64,000 bases of DNA from Rhodopseudomonas julia (GCF_030813515.1 NZ_JAUSUK010000001.1:434001-498000), one strand, 5' to 3'; shown: positions 44,678 to 55,056, numbered from the stretch's first letter. Translations and numbers: made by a program. Notes: generated by a model not told the origin, from the sequence alone.

Positions 44678-46420
44678 ATGGGAAAGATCTTCGACGAATG
44701 TAAAAAGCGGGAGACTCTGCATAGAGCGTGGGACCGTATTCGGGCCAACGGGACTCGGTCCAAGGCTGATGAGACCAAACGTGCAATTGAGGATTTTGCA
44801 CGAACTGCCGAGCGTGACATTCAACGCATTCAAAACCGGCTGCGTGAAGACACGTTTGTTTTCGAGCCGCAGAAGGGCGTCTTGAAGAAGAAGGCCAGCG
44901 GCGGCAAGCGCGGCCTCGTGATGGCGTCAGTCCAGAACCGCATTGTTGAACGGGCGCTACTCGATACGCTCTCGAAGCACTCTTCAGTCGCACAAAGAGC
45001 CAACGGCCAGCCGACCAGCTTTGGAGGCGTGCCGCACCGTTCGGTCCCGCACGCTCTTCAGTTCCTTGATCGAGCATTTAGGGACGGTCACCTCTTCTTC
45101 GTGAGGTCGGACATTTCAGGCTTCTTCGACGCAGTGCCGCGGAAGGTGGTGATCGAAAAGATTGGCGAAGACATTGACGATCAACGGTTCCTGAAGCTCC
45201 TAGATCAGGCAAGCACTGTTACTCTCGGCAACGAAGAAGCACTCGGGGATGACAGATCTGTCTTCCCCACTGATGAAGAAGGGGTCGCACAGGGTTCGCC
45301 CCTGTCGCCGCTTTTCGGCAACATCCTGCTTCACGAATTCGATCAGCGTTTCAATGAGCGCGGGATCGTGTGTGCACGCTTTATCGACGACTTCGTCATT
45401 CTAGGTCCCACCGAAGCGAAGGTCCGCAAAGCGTTCGAGAACGCGAAAGCCGACCTCGCCAAGCTTGGCCTCCACTGCCATGATCCCTTCGCGCAGAACG
45501 CTGACAATCGGAAGACCCAGCGCGGACGAGTCGGGAATGGGTTCAACTTTCTCGGCTACTTCTGCAGTCCAGGCCTGTTTCAACCCTCAGAGAGCGCCCG
45601 CAAGGGTCTGCTGGGGACGATCGATCAGCATCTCACGAACGGTCGCAAGGCTATCATGAAGGCGCGGCGAGACGAAAATAGCTGGGCTGATATGCAGCGC
45701 TACGCGCAAACGCAGACCCTCATAGATCGAGTGCTGCGGGGATGGGGCGACGCGTTTGCGTATTCAACATTGCCTACAATTATGGACAGGCTCGATGTTG
45801 AGATCGATCAACGTCTCGACAACTTCAAGAGTTGGTTCACAAGGCAGATGCGCGATGCGGACCGCAAGGCGAAGCGCCGGATGGGAGGAGTCGGCCTTCT
45901 AGGCGACGTAGAGCGCAAGACGCTGGATGAAGTGCCGTTTCGCCTAGAGCATGGGACGCGCTTCCGAACATCGAAGAACACGATCACAATCTCGACGGAT
46001 GGAGCACTTTGCTCCGGGGCTCGTCAGAGCAAGCGTGAGCGGCGGCCCGGCGGATGGGCGTTTGTCGTCCATGGATCGAATGAGGAACGAGGCGGGTACG
46101 ATGTGGCAACCTTCAACAACCGGATGGAGCTCATGGCGGTCATCGAAGCGCTGAAGCATACACCTTCAGGCGCATCAGTCTGCATTCGCACGGACAGCCA
46201 ATACGTATGCAGCATCTGTAACGAGGGCGGTGCTATTCAGAAGAACTCCGACCTTTGGAGGTCGTACGAAGCGCAGGCATCCCAACGCCGAGTGCGTATT
46301 GTTTGGGTTAAGGGGCATGCGGGGGATGAGTACAATGAACGAGCGGATCGGCTCGCGAGTAAATACGCAGAAGACGCTCGATTGATCGAGCAGGCGAGCC
46401 GCACGCCGTGGGTTGCGTAA
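44678..46420 (+). CDS. Reverse transcriptase - RNase H fusion protein
   Basis: The 580-residue protein (ATG 44678) starts with an N-terminal helical region and RT block 1 (ASGGKRGLVMASVQNRIVERALLDTL, about 68-95). The RT palm has Asp145 (RSDISGFFD), block 4 (VAQGSPLSPLFGNILLHEFD) and the catalytic pair Asp237-Asp238 in ARFIDDFVI, with FIDD rather than the usual YADD. A thumb/X-like helical region (GFNFLGYF, about 290-430) follows. The C-terminal RNase HI domain (about 435-565) has the full catalytic set Asp441, Glu484, Asp506, His547, Asp557. It should copy RNA to DNA and degrade the RNA strand. GC is lower than neighbours. No intron or retron RNA was recognised. Confidence 0.88.
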   Translation: MGKIFDECKKRETLHRAWDRIRANGTRSKADETKRAIEDFARTAERDIQRIQNRLREDTFVFEPQKGVLKKKASGGKRGLVMASVQNRIVERALLDTLSKHSSVAQRANGQPTSFGGVPHRSVPHALQFLDRAFRDGHLFFVRSDISGFFDAVPRKVVIEKIGEDIDDQRFLKLLDQASTVTLGNEEALGDDRSVFPTDEEGVAQGSPLSPLFGNILLHEFDQRFNERGIVCARFIDDFVILGPTEAKVRKAFENAKADLAKLGLHCHDPFAQNADNRKTQRGRVGNGFNFLGYFCSPGLFQPSESARKGLLGTIDQHLTNGRKAIMKARRDENSWADMQRYAQTQTLIDRVLRGWGDAFAYSTLPTIMDRLDVEIDQRLDNFKSWFTRQMRDADRKAKRRMGGVGLLGDVERKTLDEVPFRLEHGTRFRTSKNTITISTDGALCSGARQSKRERRPGGWAFVVHGSNEERGGYDVATFNNRMELMAVIEALKHTPSGASVCIRTDSQYVCSICNEGGAIQKNSDLWRSYEAQASQRRVRIVWVKGHAGDEYNERADRLASKYAEDARLIEQASRTPWVA

Positions 46421-46668
46421 TGTGGCACGGACAAACCACCGGATGTTGCGTATAGGTTGTGCGTGAAACGTCCACTTCTCACGCGGATCTCTCGAAACCT
46501 GCTGGTTCGCTTACGGCCCGACCTAGTCTAGTCGAGGCCATGAACCACGCGGTGGGGTGGAAGCGGGACTGGCGGCTTTCCGGATGGAACCTTTAAGAAA
46601 CGACCGCTGAAGATCGCGACCTTCGCGTCAAAGCGCATCCGTCTATTCAGTGCTTATACCGTCCAAGC
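46421..46668. other. Gap between convergent RT and DUF3825 genes
   Basis: These 248 bases hold no gene. I searched for a group II intron domain V-like hairpin after the RT and did not find one. Confidence 0.4.
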
Positions 46669-47544
46669 TCAAGCATCTTGGGCACCGGACTTGAAGCCCC
46701 CAAGCCACTCGCTGTTTGGCCGCGCAAGAAGTCGCGCGTGGCTGTAGGCCCAATCCATATAAAGGATGGTGGCCGCCCTGTACCACCCTCCATGACGCTC
46801 AAGCGTCAGTGCAAGGTCTGGCTCATTCGGGTCCCTCAGATAGATTGGCAACAGCAGCTGAATTTTACTCCTGTAAAACTGGGGAACAGCGATCCGGTAG
46901 CTTCTCTGCGCAAGTCGTATGCTTTGTTTTACTGCTCCCTCAAGCGCATTTCGTGTGGCAACCGGAATCTGCTGATCGTTGGCTGCTTGGGCTTCAGCTT
47001 CTGCATCGTCCTCAGATTCTTCTTCAATTGGTCTACCGTCTTTTCCGACCTGCCCACCGAGCTCTTCAGGAAATCTCTTGAGGTTGTCACGAATGATGTG
47101 GTCCAGATTGAGTTGAACCTGTAGCTTCGGGTCAAAAATAAGGTCTCTTGAATCGTTCCAGTACTCTACGAGGGCCGGAAGTTCCATGAATTCGGTTAGA
47201 ACGCGGTCACCTGATCTTGCCCAAGACTTCAGCCACCACTTCTTGTTTTCTGCGCTAACGGGTCGAGACCTATCATACGTTTCAGATATTGTAAAAACCC
47301 CAAATATTTCCTCCTGTCCAGGAGTGAGTAGCCCGGTGTTAAAGCATGCCACTTGATCGGCGAGAACGATCTTCTGCTGATCATACGCTCTGATGAAAGT
47401 GTTTGTCACATATCGATCAAGAACAGGGTAATCGTTCTTAGAGGGAAGATGACGATTATTCCAGCGTTCCGGCTCAGCAACCCCCGCGAGCGTTGCAAGG
47501 CGATCATCCCAATCGGCTACTCGAGCAAAGTCGAAAATTCTCAT
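46669..47544 (-). CDS. DUF3825 domain-containing protein
   Basis: This is a 291-residue cytoplasmic protein. Its sequence follows the DUF3825 pattern: N-terminal LAGVAEPERWN, YVTNTFIRAYDQQKIVLADQVACFNTGLLTPGQEEIF (about 45-80), FDPKLQVQLNLDHIIRDN (about 140), IPQFYRSKIQLLLP, and the end ATILYMDWAYSHARLLARPNSEWL. The acidic insert at about 170-190 (EEESEDDAEAEAQ) is low complexity. Function unknown; family members are accessory genes. DNA is GC-poor. It is convergent with the RT gene. Confidence 0.78.
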   Translation of the reverse strand: MRIFDFARVADWDDRLATLAGVAEPERWNNRHLPSKNDYPVLDRYVTNTFIRAYDQQKIVLADQVACFNTGLLTPGQEEIFGVFTISETYDRSRPVSAENKKWWLKSWARSGDRVLTEFMELPALVEYWNDSRDLIFDPKLQVQLNLDHIIRDNLKRFPEELGGQVGKDGRPIEEESEDDAEAEAQAANDQQIPVATRNALEGAVKQSIRLAQRSYRIAVPQFYRSKIQLLLPIYLRDPNEPDLALTLERHGGWYRAATILYMDWAYSHARLLARPNSEWLGGFKSGAQDA

Positions 47545-47839
47545 TTGCTATTCTCCAAAACTAGGTGACGCTTCTAATTAACCGAAAAGCGCGAAACCAG
47601 TGCATGTTTTCTTACGACACAGAACACAAGAGTGAGAATGGCGTCTTCGGGGATAGTCATAATTGATGCTCAAATGTCCCGCTTGAGTTGTGAGCTGAAG
47701 CGCAGCTTTACGCCAATCCCGCCCCAAAGCCGACAGTCTCTCTTCGGCCCATTGCAGTCATTCCTCCCCAAAGAAAAGAGACCCTGAGCATCTAATCCCC
47801 TACCGCATCCTCAACCCATCTCAGGCAGAGCGCGTCCTG

Positions 47840-48439
47840 CTACATCCCGCCAGAATCCCCCTGCCCCTTCGTCAGCCCATCCAAAAACAGATCCGCAAGC
47901 CGGGTCACATCGTCCTCGAACCCCGGCCCGGTGCGCACCAGGCACATGCCGATGAGGGTCAGAAGGAGATCCTCGGGCGTCACGTCTTCGCGCATGCGCC
48001 CGGCCTCTTTGGCGCGCGCCAGCAGGCGCGCGATCGCGCCGGTGAGGCTCGTATAGGAATAGGTGTAGATTTCCGAGGATTTGTCGACGGCGAGCGCCAG
48101 CGCCGTCAGCATGCCCTGCTTCGTGGCGATCAGCCGGATATTGGCGTGCACCCATTGGCGCAGCGCGGCGACCGGGTCCGCCTCGCCTTCGAGCCGTTCG
48201 GCGAGCGCCACCATCTCGTTGATCTCGCGGCGATAGACGGCCTCAAACAGCGCCTCGCGCGTCGGGAAATGCCGGTAGAGCGTGCCGATGCCCACCCCCG
48301 CCGCCTTCGCCACGCCTTCCAAAGTCGCCTGCCCGCCGTGGGTGCGAAACACCTCGGCCGCGGCGGTGAGAAGCCGCTCGCGGTTGCGCAGATAATCGGC
48401 GCGCGGCCTGCGCCTTGGCTGTTCGGTTTTCCGTTCCAT
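47840..48439 (-). CDS. TetR/AcrR family transcriptional regulator
   Basis: The 199-residue protein has a TetR_N HTH at 16-65 (LLTAAAEVFRTHGGQATLEGVAKAAGVGIGTLYRHFPTREALFEA) and a C-terminal helical ligand domain like those of the TetR_C_37-type AcrR regulators. It is divergent from the paoA-like gene (184-base gap) and probably represses the dehydrogenase operon. The 295 bases between this gene's end and the DUF3825 start hold nothing I can assign. Confidence 0.9.
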   Translation of the reverse strand: MERKTEQPRRRPRADYLRNRERLLTAAAEVFRTHGGQATLEGVAKAAGVGIGTLYRHFPTREALFEAVYRREINEMVALAERLEGEADPVAALRQWVHANIRLIATKQGMLTALALAVDKSSEIYTYSYTSLTGAIARLLARAKEAGRMREDVTPEDLLLTLIGMCLVRTGPGFEDDVTRLADLFLDGLTKGQGDSGGM

Positions 48440-48623
48440 CTAATCTTCTACGCCAATCTTTTGACGGCACCTCCCTTGAAAGCGGAGGTACCCTCCATAT
48501 AACTCATGCGAGCCAGGCCCGGCAGTGCGCAGTGCGCCTTCCGGCCTGCGTGACGGAAAACCGCCGAATGCGTCATCGCCGCGGCGGCGTTTCCGGCCCG
48601 ACCTCTTGTCCAAAGGTGGCCGC

Positions 48624-49118
48624 ATGACCCTTTCTATCAGCCTCACCATCAATGGCGAGCCACGATCCGTCGCAATCGACGATCCGCGCGTCACGCTCCT
48701 CGATCTCTTGCGCGAGCGCCTCCATCTCACCGGCACCAAAAAGGGCTGCGACCGCGGCCAGTGCGGCGCCTGCACCATCCTCGTCGATGGCGCGCGGGTG
48801 AACTCCTGCCTGGCGCTCGCCATCAGCCATGACGGTGCCGACATCACCACCATCGAAGGCCTTGCCGAAGAAGGCCGCCTGCATCCCGTGCAGGAAGCCT
48901 TCATCGCCCATGACGGCTTTCAATGCGGCTATTGCACCCCCGGCCAGATCATGAGCGCCGTCGGCCTCATCGCCGAGGGCCATGCGCACGGCGATGCGGA
49001 GCGCGTGCGCGAATTGATGAGCGGCAATCTCTGCCGCTGCGGCGCCTATCGCGGCATCACCGAAGCCGTGCTCGAGGCCGAAGCGAAACTTGCAAGCCGC
49101 GAAAGGGACGCAGCATGA
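48624..49118 (+). CDS. paoA: Aldehyde oxidoreductase [2Fe-2S] subunit (PaoA/YagT-like)
   Basis: This is the 164-residue small subunit of a xanthine-oxidase-family enzyme. The plant-type [2Fe-2S] site uses Cys42, Cys47, Cys50 and Cys62; the second cluster uses Cys101, Cys104, Cys137 and Cys139. It passes electrons from the molybdenum centre to FAD. E. coli PaoA has a Tat signal; none is seen here, so the complex may be cytoplasmic. AAAGGTGG precedes ATG 48624. The stop overlaps the next start (ATGA). Confidence 0.88.
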   Translation: MTLSISLTINGEPRSVAIDDPRVTLLDLLRERLHLTGTKKGCDRGQCGACTILVDGARVNSCLALAISHDGADITTIEGLAEEGRLHPVQEAFIAHDGFQCGYCTPGQIMSAVGLIAEGHAHGDAERVRELMSGNLCRCGAYRGITEAVLEAEAKLASRERDAA

Positions 49119-50218
49119 ACCGCTTCGATTATCTCCGCCCCGCCTCCATCGCCGAGGCCGTCGCCGCCGCGTCGAAGCCGGGTTCCGTCTATCTCGCCGC
49201 CGGCACCAACCTTCTCGATCTCATGAAGGGCGGCGTCGCGCGCCCCGACCGTCTCGTCGACGTCACGCATCTGCCGGGTCTCGGCGCCATCGAAACGCTC
49301 GCAGACGGCGCCATGCGCATCGGCGCGCTCGTCAAGAATTCCACACTCGCCTACGACGCGGCGTTTTCCGCCCGCTTTCCGGCCGTCGCCGAAGCGCTTC
49401 TCTCCGGCGCCTCGGCGCAGCTCCGAAACGCCGCGACCGTCGGCGGCAATCTCCTGCAGCGCACCCGCTGCCCCTACTTCTATGACACCGCCAGCGCCTG
49501 CAACAAACGCGCGCCGGGCTCCGGCTGCGACGCGATCGGCGGCGCCAATGAAGGCCACGCGATCCTGGGCTTCAGCGAGCATTGCATCGCCACCCACCCG
49601 TCCGATTTCTGCGTCGCGCTGACGGCACTCGGCGCCATCGTCGAGATCGAGGGACAGGACGGCCGCCGCGAGGTGCCGATCACCGAGTTCTATCGCCTGC
49701 CCGGCGACACGCCCGAGCGGGAAAACGTGCTCGCCCCGGGCGAGATGATCGTCGCCCTGCGCCTTCCGGCCGAAGCCGCCGCCTTTGCCGCCAACCAGCG
49801 CTATCTCAAGGTCCGCGAGCGCACCTCCTATGCCTTCGCCGTCGTCTCGGCCGCGGCCGCGCTCCAGGTGGAGGATGGCACGATCACCGAGGCCCGCCTC
49901 GCGCTGGGCGGTGTCGCGGCCAAACCCTGGCGCGCGGAAGAGGCGGAAGCGCGCCTCGCCGGCCGCCCCGCCAATCGCGCCGCCTTCGAAGAAGCCGCCG
50001 AGATCGCCTTCGCGGACGCAAAACCCTCCGGCGACAATTCTTACAAGATCGCGCTCGGCCGCCGCCTCGTCGTGCGGGCGCTGGCGATGGCCGCCGCCGG
50101 CACGCCGGAGGTGATGCCGGCGCTCCCCGCCTCGCCCTTTGCCGCCCTCCCCGACGGCTTCATCCCTGACAGCGTCATCCCGCAAGATGTCCAGCCAGAA
50201 GGTGCCCCCCATGTCTGA
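49115..50218 (+). CDS. paoB: Aldehyde oxidoreductase FAD subunit (PaoB/YagS-like)
   Basis: The 367-residue FAD_binding_5 and CO_deh_flav_C protein binds FAD through [15 protein letters not shown] (about 26-40) and [13 protein letters not shown] (about 107-119). It also has the extra cysteines that ligate a [4Fe-4S] cluster in PaoB (Cys119, Cys129, Cys138 and probably Cys158). That insert separates PaoABC enzymes from ordinary xanthine dehydrogenases and supports the assignment. It is coupled to both neighbours by overlapping codons. Confidence 0.88.
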   Translation: MNRFDYLRPASIAEAVAAASKPGSVYLAAGTNLLDLMKGGVARPDRLVDVTHLPGLGAIETLADGAMRIGALVKNSTLAYDAAFSARFPAVAEALLSGASAQLRNAATVGGNLLQRTRCPYFYDTASACNKRAPGSGCDAIGGANEGHAILGFSEHCIATHPSDFCVALTALGAIVEIEGQDGRREVPITEFYRLPGDTPERENVLAPGEMIVALRLPAEAAAFAANQRYLKVRERTSYAFAVVSAAAALQVEDGTITEARLALGGVAAKPWRAEEAEARLAGRPANRAAFEEAAEIAFADAKPSGDNSYKIALGRRLVVRALAMAAAGTPEVMPALPASPFAALPDGFIPDSVIPQDVQPEGAPHV

Positions 50219-52460
50219 GATCGCACAGCTCACGCCCGGCCCGCGCCAGCGCCACGGCTCCAGTATCGGCCAGCCGCTCACCCGCGCCGATGGCCGCCTC
50301 AAAGTCACCGGCGCCGCCATCTATGCCGCCGACAACCATCCGGACGGCCTCCTCCACGCCGTCATCGTGCCCGCGAAAATCGCCCGCGGCCGCGTCACCT
50401 CCCTCGATGTCGCCGCCGCCAGGGCGCATCAGGGCGTCGTCGAGGTGATGACGCCGGAAAACCGCCCGCCGCTCGCCATGGACCCTTACGAAAAGTCCAA
50501 CCCGCTCATGTTCCGCATGCATCTCCTGTCGGATGCGACGGTGCGCTATGCGGGCGAGCCGATCGCCGTCGTCATCGCCGAGACTTTGGAAGCGGCGAAA
50601 GAAGGCGCCGCCCTCCTCGCCCCGCGCTACGAGGCGGAGACCCCGGAAGTCACCCTCGATGCCGAGCCTTACACGCCCGAAGCCGTCGGTCCGGGCCAGC
50701 CGGCGGAGGCCACGAAGGGCGATGTCGATGCGGGTTTTGCCGCGGCCGCGCAGGTGATCGAGGCGGTCTACGAGACTCCGCCGCAATACCACAACGCCAT
50801 GGAGCCGCATGCAATCGTCGCCCGCTTCGACGGCGACAGCCTCTTCCTCGACATGCCGACCCAGGGGCTTGCCATGTCGCGGATGCGCATCGCCGGCCTT
50901 TTTGGCCTGACCCCTGAGAACATTCATATCCGCAGCCCGTTCTTGGGCGGCGGCTTCGGCTCGAAAGGCTCAGTCTCGAGCCCGGAGGCGCTCGGCATTC
51001 TCGCCGCGCAACTCACCGGGCGCCCTATCAAACTCGTCCTCGCCCGCGAAGAGATGTTCGGCCCCGTCGGCCATCGCGGCCAGACGCGCCAGACGGTCCG
51101 CCTCGGCATCGATGCAGAGGGCGCCCTCACCGCGCTCGATCACCTCACCCGCGCCGCCACCAGCCGCTTCGACGAGTTTCTGGAGCCCTCCTCCGGCGTC
51201 GGCCAGTCGCTCTACAACGTGCCGGCGCTCCACACCGCGCATGAGGGCGTGCGCATCGATATCGGCACGCCCTCCTTCATGCGCGCGCCGGGCGAGGCCT
51301 CGGGCTCGATCGCCCTTGAAAGCGCCATCGACGAGGCGGCCTATGCGGCCGGCATGGACCCACTCGCCTTCCGCCTCAAAAACTATGCCGAGGTCGAGCC
51401 GATCTCCGGCAAACCCTTCTCCTCCAAGGCGCTCAAGGAATGCTACCGCGAAGGGGCCGAGCGCTTCGGCTGGTCGGACCGGCCGCTCCAGCCACGCCAG
51501 ATGCGCGACCCGTCGGGCCGCCTTCTCGGCTGGGGCATGGCGACGGCGATTTTTCCGGCCCTCATGTTCCAGGGCAACGCCCGCGCCGTCATCCGCCGCG
51601 ACGGCACCGGCGTGATGGAGGCGGGCGCCCACGATATGGGCCAGGGCGCCTGGACGGCCTTTGCCCAGATCGCCGCCGATTCTCTCGGCCTGCCAGTGGA
51701 GGCGGTCGATTTCCGTTCCGGCACGTCGGACCTCCCCGATGCCGGCCTCGCCGGCGGCTCGAGCCATACGGCCACCGCCGGCAACGCCATCCACCGCGCC
51801 GGTGCCGCCGTCATCGACAAGCTCGCCTCCCTCGCCGTCGCCAACGAGCGCTCCCCCCTCTTCGGCGCCGGCAATGTCGGCGTCGTCGCCCGCGAAGGCC
51901 GCCTCACCCGCCGCGACGACGAGACGGCGAGCGAGAGCTTTGCCGACATTTTAACGCGCGCCGGCCTTGACGAGATCGCAGCCGAAGGCCAGGCGGCGAG
52001 CGATGCGGCCGCGCAGGAGGCCTATGCCATGCACGCCCATGGCGCCGTCTTCGCCGAGGTCGCTGTCGATCCGGAGCTCGGCCAGATCCGCGTCAACCGC
52101 CTCGTCGGCGCCTTCGCCGCCGGCCGCGTCATCAATCCGCGCATGGTGGAAAGCCAGTATCTCGGCGGCATGATCTGGGGCCTCTCCTTCGCGCTCCACG
52201 AAAAGGCCGTGCACGACCGCCGCACCGGGCGCATCGTCAACGCCAATTTCGCCGAATACCGCGTGCCGGTGAACGCCGACATTCAGGGGCTCGAAGCGAT
52301 CCTGGTGCCGGAGGAAGACCCCCATGTGAACCCGCTCGGCATCAAAGGCGTCGGCGAAATCGGCATCACCGGCACCGGCGCCGCCCTCGCCAACGCCATC
52401 TTCCACGCCACGGGAAAACGGGTGCGGAGTTTTCCGATCGGGTTGGCGGAGGTGATGTAG
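50211..52460 (+). CDS. paoC: Aldehyde oxidoreductase molybdenum subunit (PaoC/YagR-like)
   Basis: The 749-residue large subunit has an Ald_Xan_dh_C a/b hammerhead domain (about 20-125) and a molybdopterin-binding domain (about 150-735). Cofactor motifs include GGGFGSKG (about 247) and [14 protein letters not shown]. The catalytic base is Glu716 in GVGEIG. The enzyme hydroxylates aldehydes, often aromatic, to acids; in E. coli the same complex needs the MCD form of the cofactor. ATG 50211 overlaps the paoB stop by eight bases. No PaoD-like chaperone gene follows. Confidence 0.9.
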   Translation: MSEIAQLTPGPRQRHGSSIGQPLTRADGRLKVTGAAIYAADNHPDGLLHAVIVPAKIARGRVTSLDVAAARAHQGVVEVMTPENRPPLAMDPYEKSNPLMFRMHLLSDATVRYAGEPIAVVIAETLEAAKEGAALLAPRYEAETPEVTLDAEPYTPEAVGPGQPAEATKGDVDAGFAAAAQVIEAVYETPPQYHNAMEPHAIVARFDGDSLFLDMPTQGLAMSRMRIAGLFGLTPENIHIRSPFLGGGFGSKGSVSSPEALGILAAQLTGRPIKLVLAREEMFGPVGHRGQTRQTVRLGIDAEGALTALDHLTRAATSRFDEFLEPSSGVGQSLYNVPALHTAHEGVRIDIGTPSFMRAPGEASGSIALESAIDEAAYAAGMDPLAFRLKNYAEVEPISGKPFSSKALKECYREGAERFGWSDRPLQPRQMRDPSGRLLGWGMATAIFPALMFQGNARAVIRRDGTGVMEAGAHDMGQGAWTAFAQIAADSLGLPVEAVDFRSGTSDLPDAGLAGGSSHTATAGNAIHRAGAAVIDKLASLAVANERSPLFGAGNVGVVAREGRLTRRDDETASESFADILTRAGLDEIAAEGQAASDAAAQEAYAMHAHGAVFAEVAVDPELGQIRVNRLVGAFAAGRVINPRMVESQYLGGMIWGLSFALHEKAVHDRRTGRIVNANFAEYRVPVNADIQGLEAILVPEEDPHVNPLGIKGVGEIGITGTGAALANAIFHATGKRVRSFPIGLAEVM

Positions 52461-52864
52461 GGGCGCGGGGTGAGAGGTTTTTGATAAGGCGCGGACCGCC
52501 CGCTCGCGCCCTCTGCTTTTTTGAAAGGCATTGAGGCGGAAAGGCCGCCACGAACCGATACTATGGGCCCATGGCGGTCGTTCTTCGGCTCACTGATGAG
52601 CCCGGCAACCAGCAGTCGGCAGATCAGGACGACCCACCTAGACAGGTGGGAGCCGCCCAATTGCGCGACAGATGATGAATGTCATCCATGCGGAAGCAAA
52701 ATTGCTGCTCTCCAAATCCCGAAAATGTAGGTTATCTGGGTCTAACTGCCTTCGGCCATTTATAGAGGAATTGATAAAGTGCCGACTAGCGTCGGCGTCT
52801 GAGATAGACCGTCGCCACACTTGAGTATTCCCGCTAAATATCAGGCGTGTTAACATCGGAGTAA
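52461..52864. other. Intergenic region, no gene seen
   Basis: About 400 bases mark a drop from the GC-rich pao operon to the GC-poorer accessory block that follows. No gene or clear signal was found. Confidence 0.4.
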
Positions 52865-53518
52865 ATGGGACTCCTTGATGACATGACAACGCCAAACATA
52901 TTCACAGGAATCCTCACGGTTTTCATAGGACTCGTTGGATTCTACATTACCAATGTCGTCGAAAGCCTAAGGTCGGGTTATACCGCCGTCCACTATTTCG
53001 AGCCCCAGAGGGAGACGGAGACCGTAGTCTTTCACCTGGTAAACGTTTCGCGCTCCAAGCGAATCGATGCCGCAAGATTCCTCATCAAGTGCTCCGACCA
53101 GGCGGCTGAGTGCTTTAAAATCGTGCCCGGCTCTAACCCGGCCTCCTTTGTGTCGGAAGTCACGACGCCGCCCAACTTCGGCAGGCAGATCGACAGCGGA
53201 CGGTCGGGCCCTGCTGCGATTCAGGTCTGCTTAGGGGCCATCGCATCGTCGCGCACCTCCATCCGCGTCGCTCCGAAAGGCGGGAAGTCTGTCCCACTGA
53301 TAGCGCTTTATGACCCGTGGTCCAAAGATTGCGCACCTACCGATGCGGAGGCCACCAATCTATTGCTGCTCGGGCGGCGTGATCCGCACGCATTCTTCGT
53401 GCAGCATTATTTCACGTTAATCACGGCTGCGCTAGTTGTGTCGTCGGCAATCCTTGCCATAACGGGGATCGGCATTGCCGCACACAGATTCTGGAAAGTT
53501 TCGAGAGGCCTCCGATGA
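52865..53518 (+). CDS. Hypothetical membrane protein with two terminal helices
   Basis: The 217-residue protein starts with a membrane helix (about 10-30, IFTGILTVFIGLVGFYITNVV) and ends with another (about 180-205, FTLITAALVVSSAILAITGIGIAA). Between them lies a 145-residue domain, presumably outside the membrane, with Cys residues and Val/Ser-rich strands. I do not recognise the family. The stop overlaps the start of the next gene (ATGA), so the two form an operon and probably work together. Confidence 0.7.
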   Translation: MGLLDDMTTPNIFTGILTVFIGLVGFYITNVVESLRSGYTAVHYFEPQRETETVVFHLVNVSRSKRIDAARFLIKCSDQAAECFKIVPGSNPASFVSEVTTPPNFGRQIDSGRSGPAAIQVCLGAIASSRTSIRVAPKGGKSVPLIALYDPWSKDCAPTDAEATNLLLLGRRDPHAFFVQHYFTLITAALVVSSAILAITGIGIAAHRFWKVSRGLR

Positions 53519-54435
53519 CGATATATTCTAGGATCAGGAGCTATTTTTTCTTAGCTATCGCAGTGGCGCTCCCGGCGACGGCCTTAGCTGACAGCATAAC
53601 CGTCACTATCTGCGCTCACCCCGAAGGGCTCCCAGGATGGAAGATGAATGCGGAAGTGAAAGTACTCCAGAGCGGGGCTACGATCGAGATCACGCGGCAG
53701 ACGCTCAACGATAGGTGCATCAGGGCGAACCTGCCGGCGTGCGATGACACGGTTACCGTCGAGGCGAGCATTTCGCGAAGCTATTCGGGTAGGTCAACAT
53801 GCTCGACCGACCCCACCCCGATGCTGATCGCTATGCAGGCTAATCGGGTGGAGATCCTGAAGGAGTCGTTCGCCGATACGCTCGGAGAAGGTTTGCAGGG
53901 GTTCAATCGGCAGACCTTCCTTGCCGAGGTCGCCCGTACCGAGGCGGTCTTGCCCAAGTTGCCCGCCAGGGGGCAGCGGGCTATCAATGCGCTCTACGCT
54001 GCGCTTGCCGATGGGAACTATCCCGAGGCCCAGCGTCAGGCCGCCGAGGCCGCGGGCTTCCTACGGGAGGTCGAGGAAGAGAGGCTGTCATTGGCCTACA
54101 GCTCAATCACTTACGTGTCTGGGTTCCGTGCAATCGGGCTTGATGCGCTCGCCTCCGAAAATCCTTTGGTCGCAACGGGTAGCAATCCCTCGTTCGTGGT
54201 TTTGAGCGAGAAGGGACGCGACGTGCTGGAGTTGTATCAGTCGGCCCGCAAAATTCCCGCCAAACCGGGGGTCTGGGACTTTCCAACCAGCGCCAAAGTG
54301 GCGACCGTAGAACCCGCAACCGCTGACGACTTACATGCACAAAATACGACTGAAGCGCGAGGGGCGATCGCTCCGCAATCGCTCGACGAGACCGATTTCT
54401 TTATTGATGCCATGGGGCGCATGGTTTTCAATTAA
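53515..54435 (+). CDS. Hypothetical secreted protein
   Basis: The 306-residue protein has a signal peptide (1-25, LAIAVALPATALAD). The first domain (about 26-105) is beta-rich with five Cys. A helical region follows (about 115-190), with a TPR-like stretch INALYAALADGNYPEAQRQAAEAAGFLREVE, and then an extended acidic tail ending MGRMVFN. The family is not recognised. It is coupled to the preceding membrane protein, suggesting a periplasmic partner. Confidence 0.7.
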   Translation: MTIYSRIRSYFFLAIAVALPATALADSITVTICAHPEGLPGWKMNAEVKVLQSGATIEITRQTLNDRCIRANLPACDDTVTVEASISRSYSGRSTCSTDPTPMLIAMQANRVEILKESFADTLGEGLQGFNRQTFLAEVARTEAVLPKLPARGQRAINALYAALADGNYPEAQRQAAEAAGFLREVEEERLSLAYSSITYVSGFRAIGLDALASENPLVATGSNPSFVVLSEKGRDVLELYQSARKIPAKPGVWDFPTSAKVATVEPATADDLHAQNTTEARGAIAPQSLDETDFFIDAMGRMVFN

Positions 54436-54585
54436 ACGGCAGCTTCGTTGGTGTAAACGGCCATTGAAACTCTAAACAACATCCGTCGCTCAGAGCTCGA
54501 AACGGACATTCATTGCGTAATGTTTAAACGCCTTGCTTGAGCGGCTCGCCCACATATGCAGGTGGACTGACTGACCTGAATAGAA

Positions 54586-55056
54586 TTACAAGGTACGACG
54601 ATCGATGTTTCTGCTTTCCCCAGCAGGATTGATCGGACGGTACATCTCAGCTCCCGCAGCACCCCATCTGGTAGACGAATGGGTACCTGGATAGGCCTGA
54701 GAAGCAAGGACTACGGGAGACATGACTAAGGCGTCGATGTCGGAGATGCCTGATCCTCGCAGAAGAGACCGAGGCGTAGGATCGGCCGCTATGAGCGTGG
54801 AACGGCTGCTTCCTAGCAACCGTAGCAATTGTTCCGATTGCCAGCTGGGTGGAGAGCTATTATTTGTGTCACGCTCGGCGGATAGCTGCACTGCGCCATC
54901 ATAGTTGCCCAGATTTCGTTCTAGACGAGCCTGTAAACCCGTCGATGACAACGACGTGGGGTGGGGTCTCAGTTCAACAGTTTGCGTGCGGTGTCGCCAA
55001 GAAATACGTCTCGCAGCGACTGCTTGAGCAGAAACGTCACGCTCCATTTCGGTCAA
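54586..55056 (-). CDS. Hypothetical protein downstream of small membrane gene
   Basis: This is a 156-residue reading frame of mixed, not strongly biased composition. Its start region (ATG 55056 or 55047) overlaps the end of the well-supported small gene at 55037, which is the main reason to keep it. It shows no signal peptide, membrane helix or known motif; Ser, Arg and Leu are frequent. It could be a chance frame. Confidence 0.35.
   Translation of the reverse strand: MTEMERDVSAQAVAARRISWRHRTQTVELRPHPTSLSSTGLQARLERNLGNYDGAVQLSAERDTNNSSPPSWQSEQLLRLLGSSRSTLIAADPTPRSLLRGSGISDIDALVMSPVVLASQAYPGTHSSTRWGAAGAEMYRPINPAGESRNIDRRTL

Noticed and set aside
46421-46668. Group II intron 3' end after the RT
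   Set aside because: No domain V-like hairpin with an AGC catalytic triad could be found by eye, and no 5' GUGYG boundary was evident.
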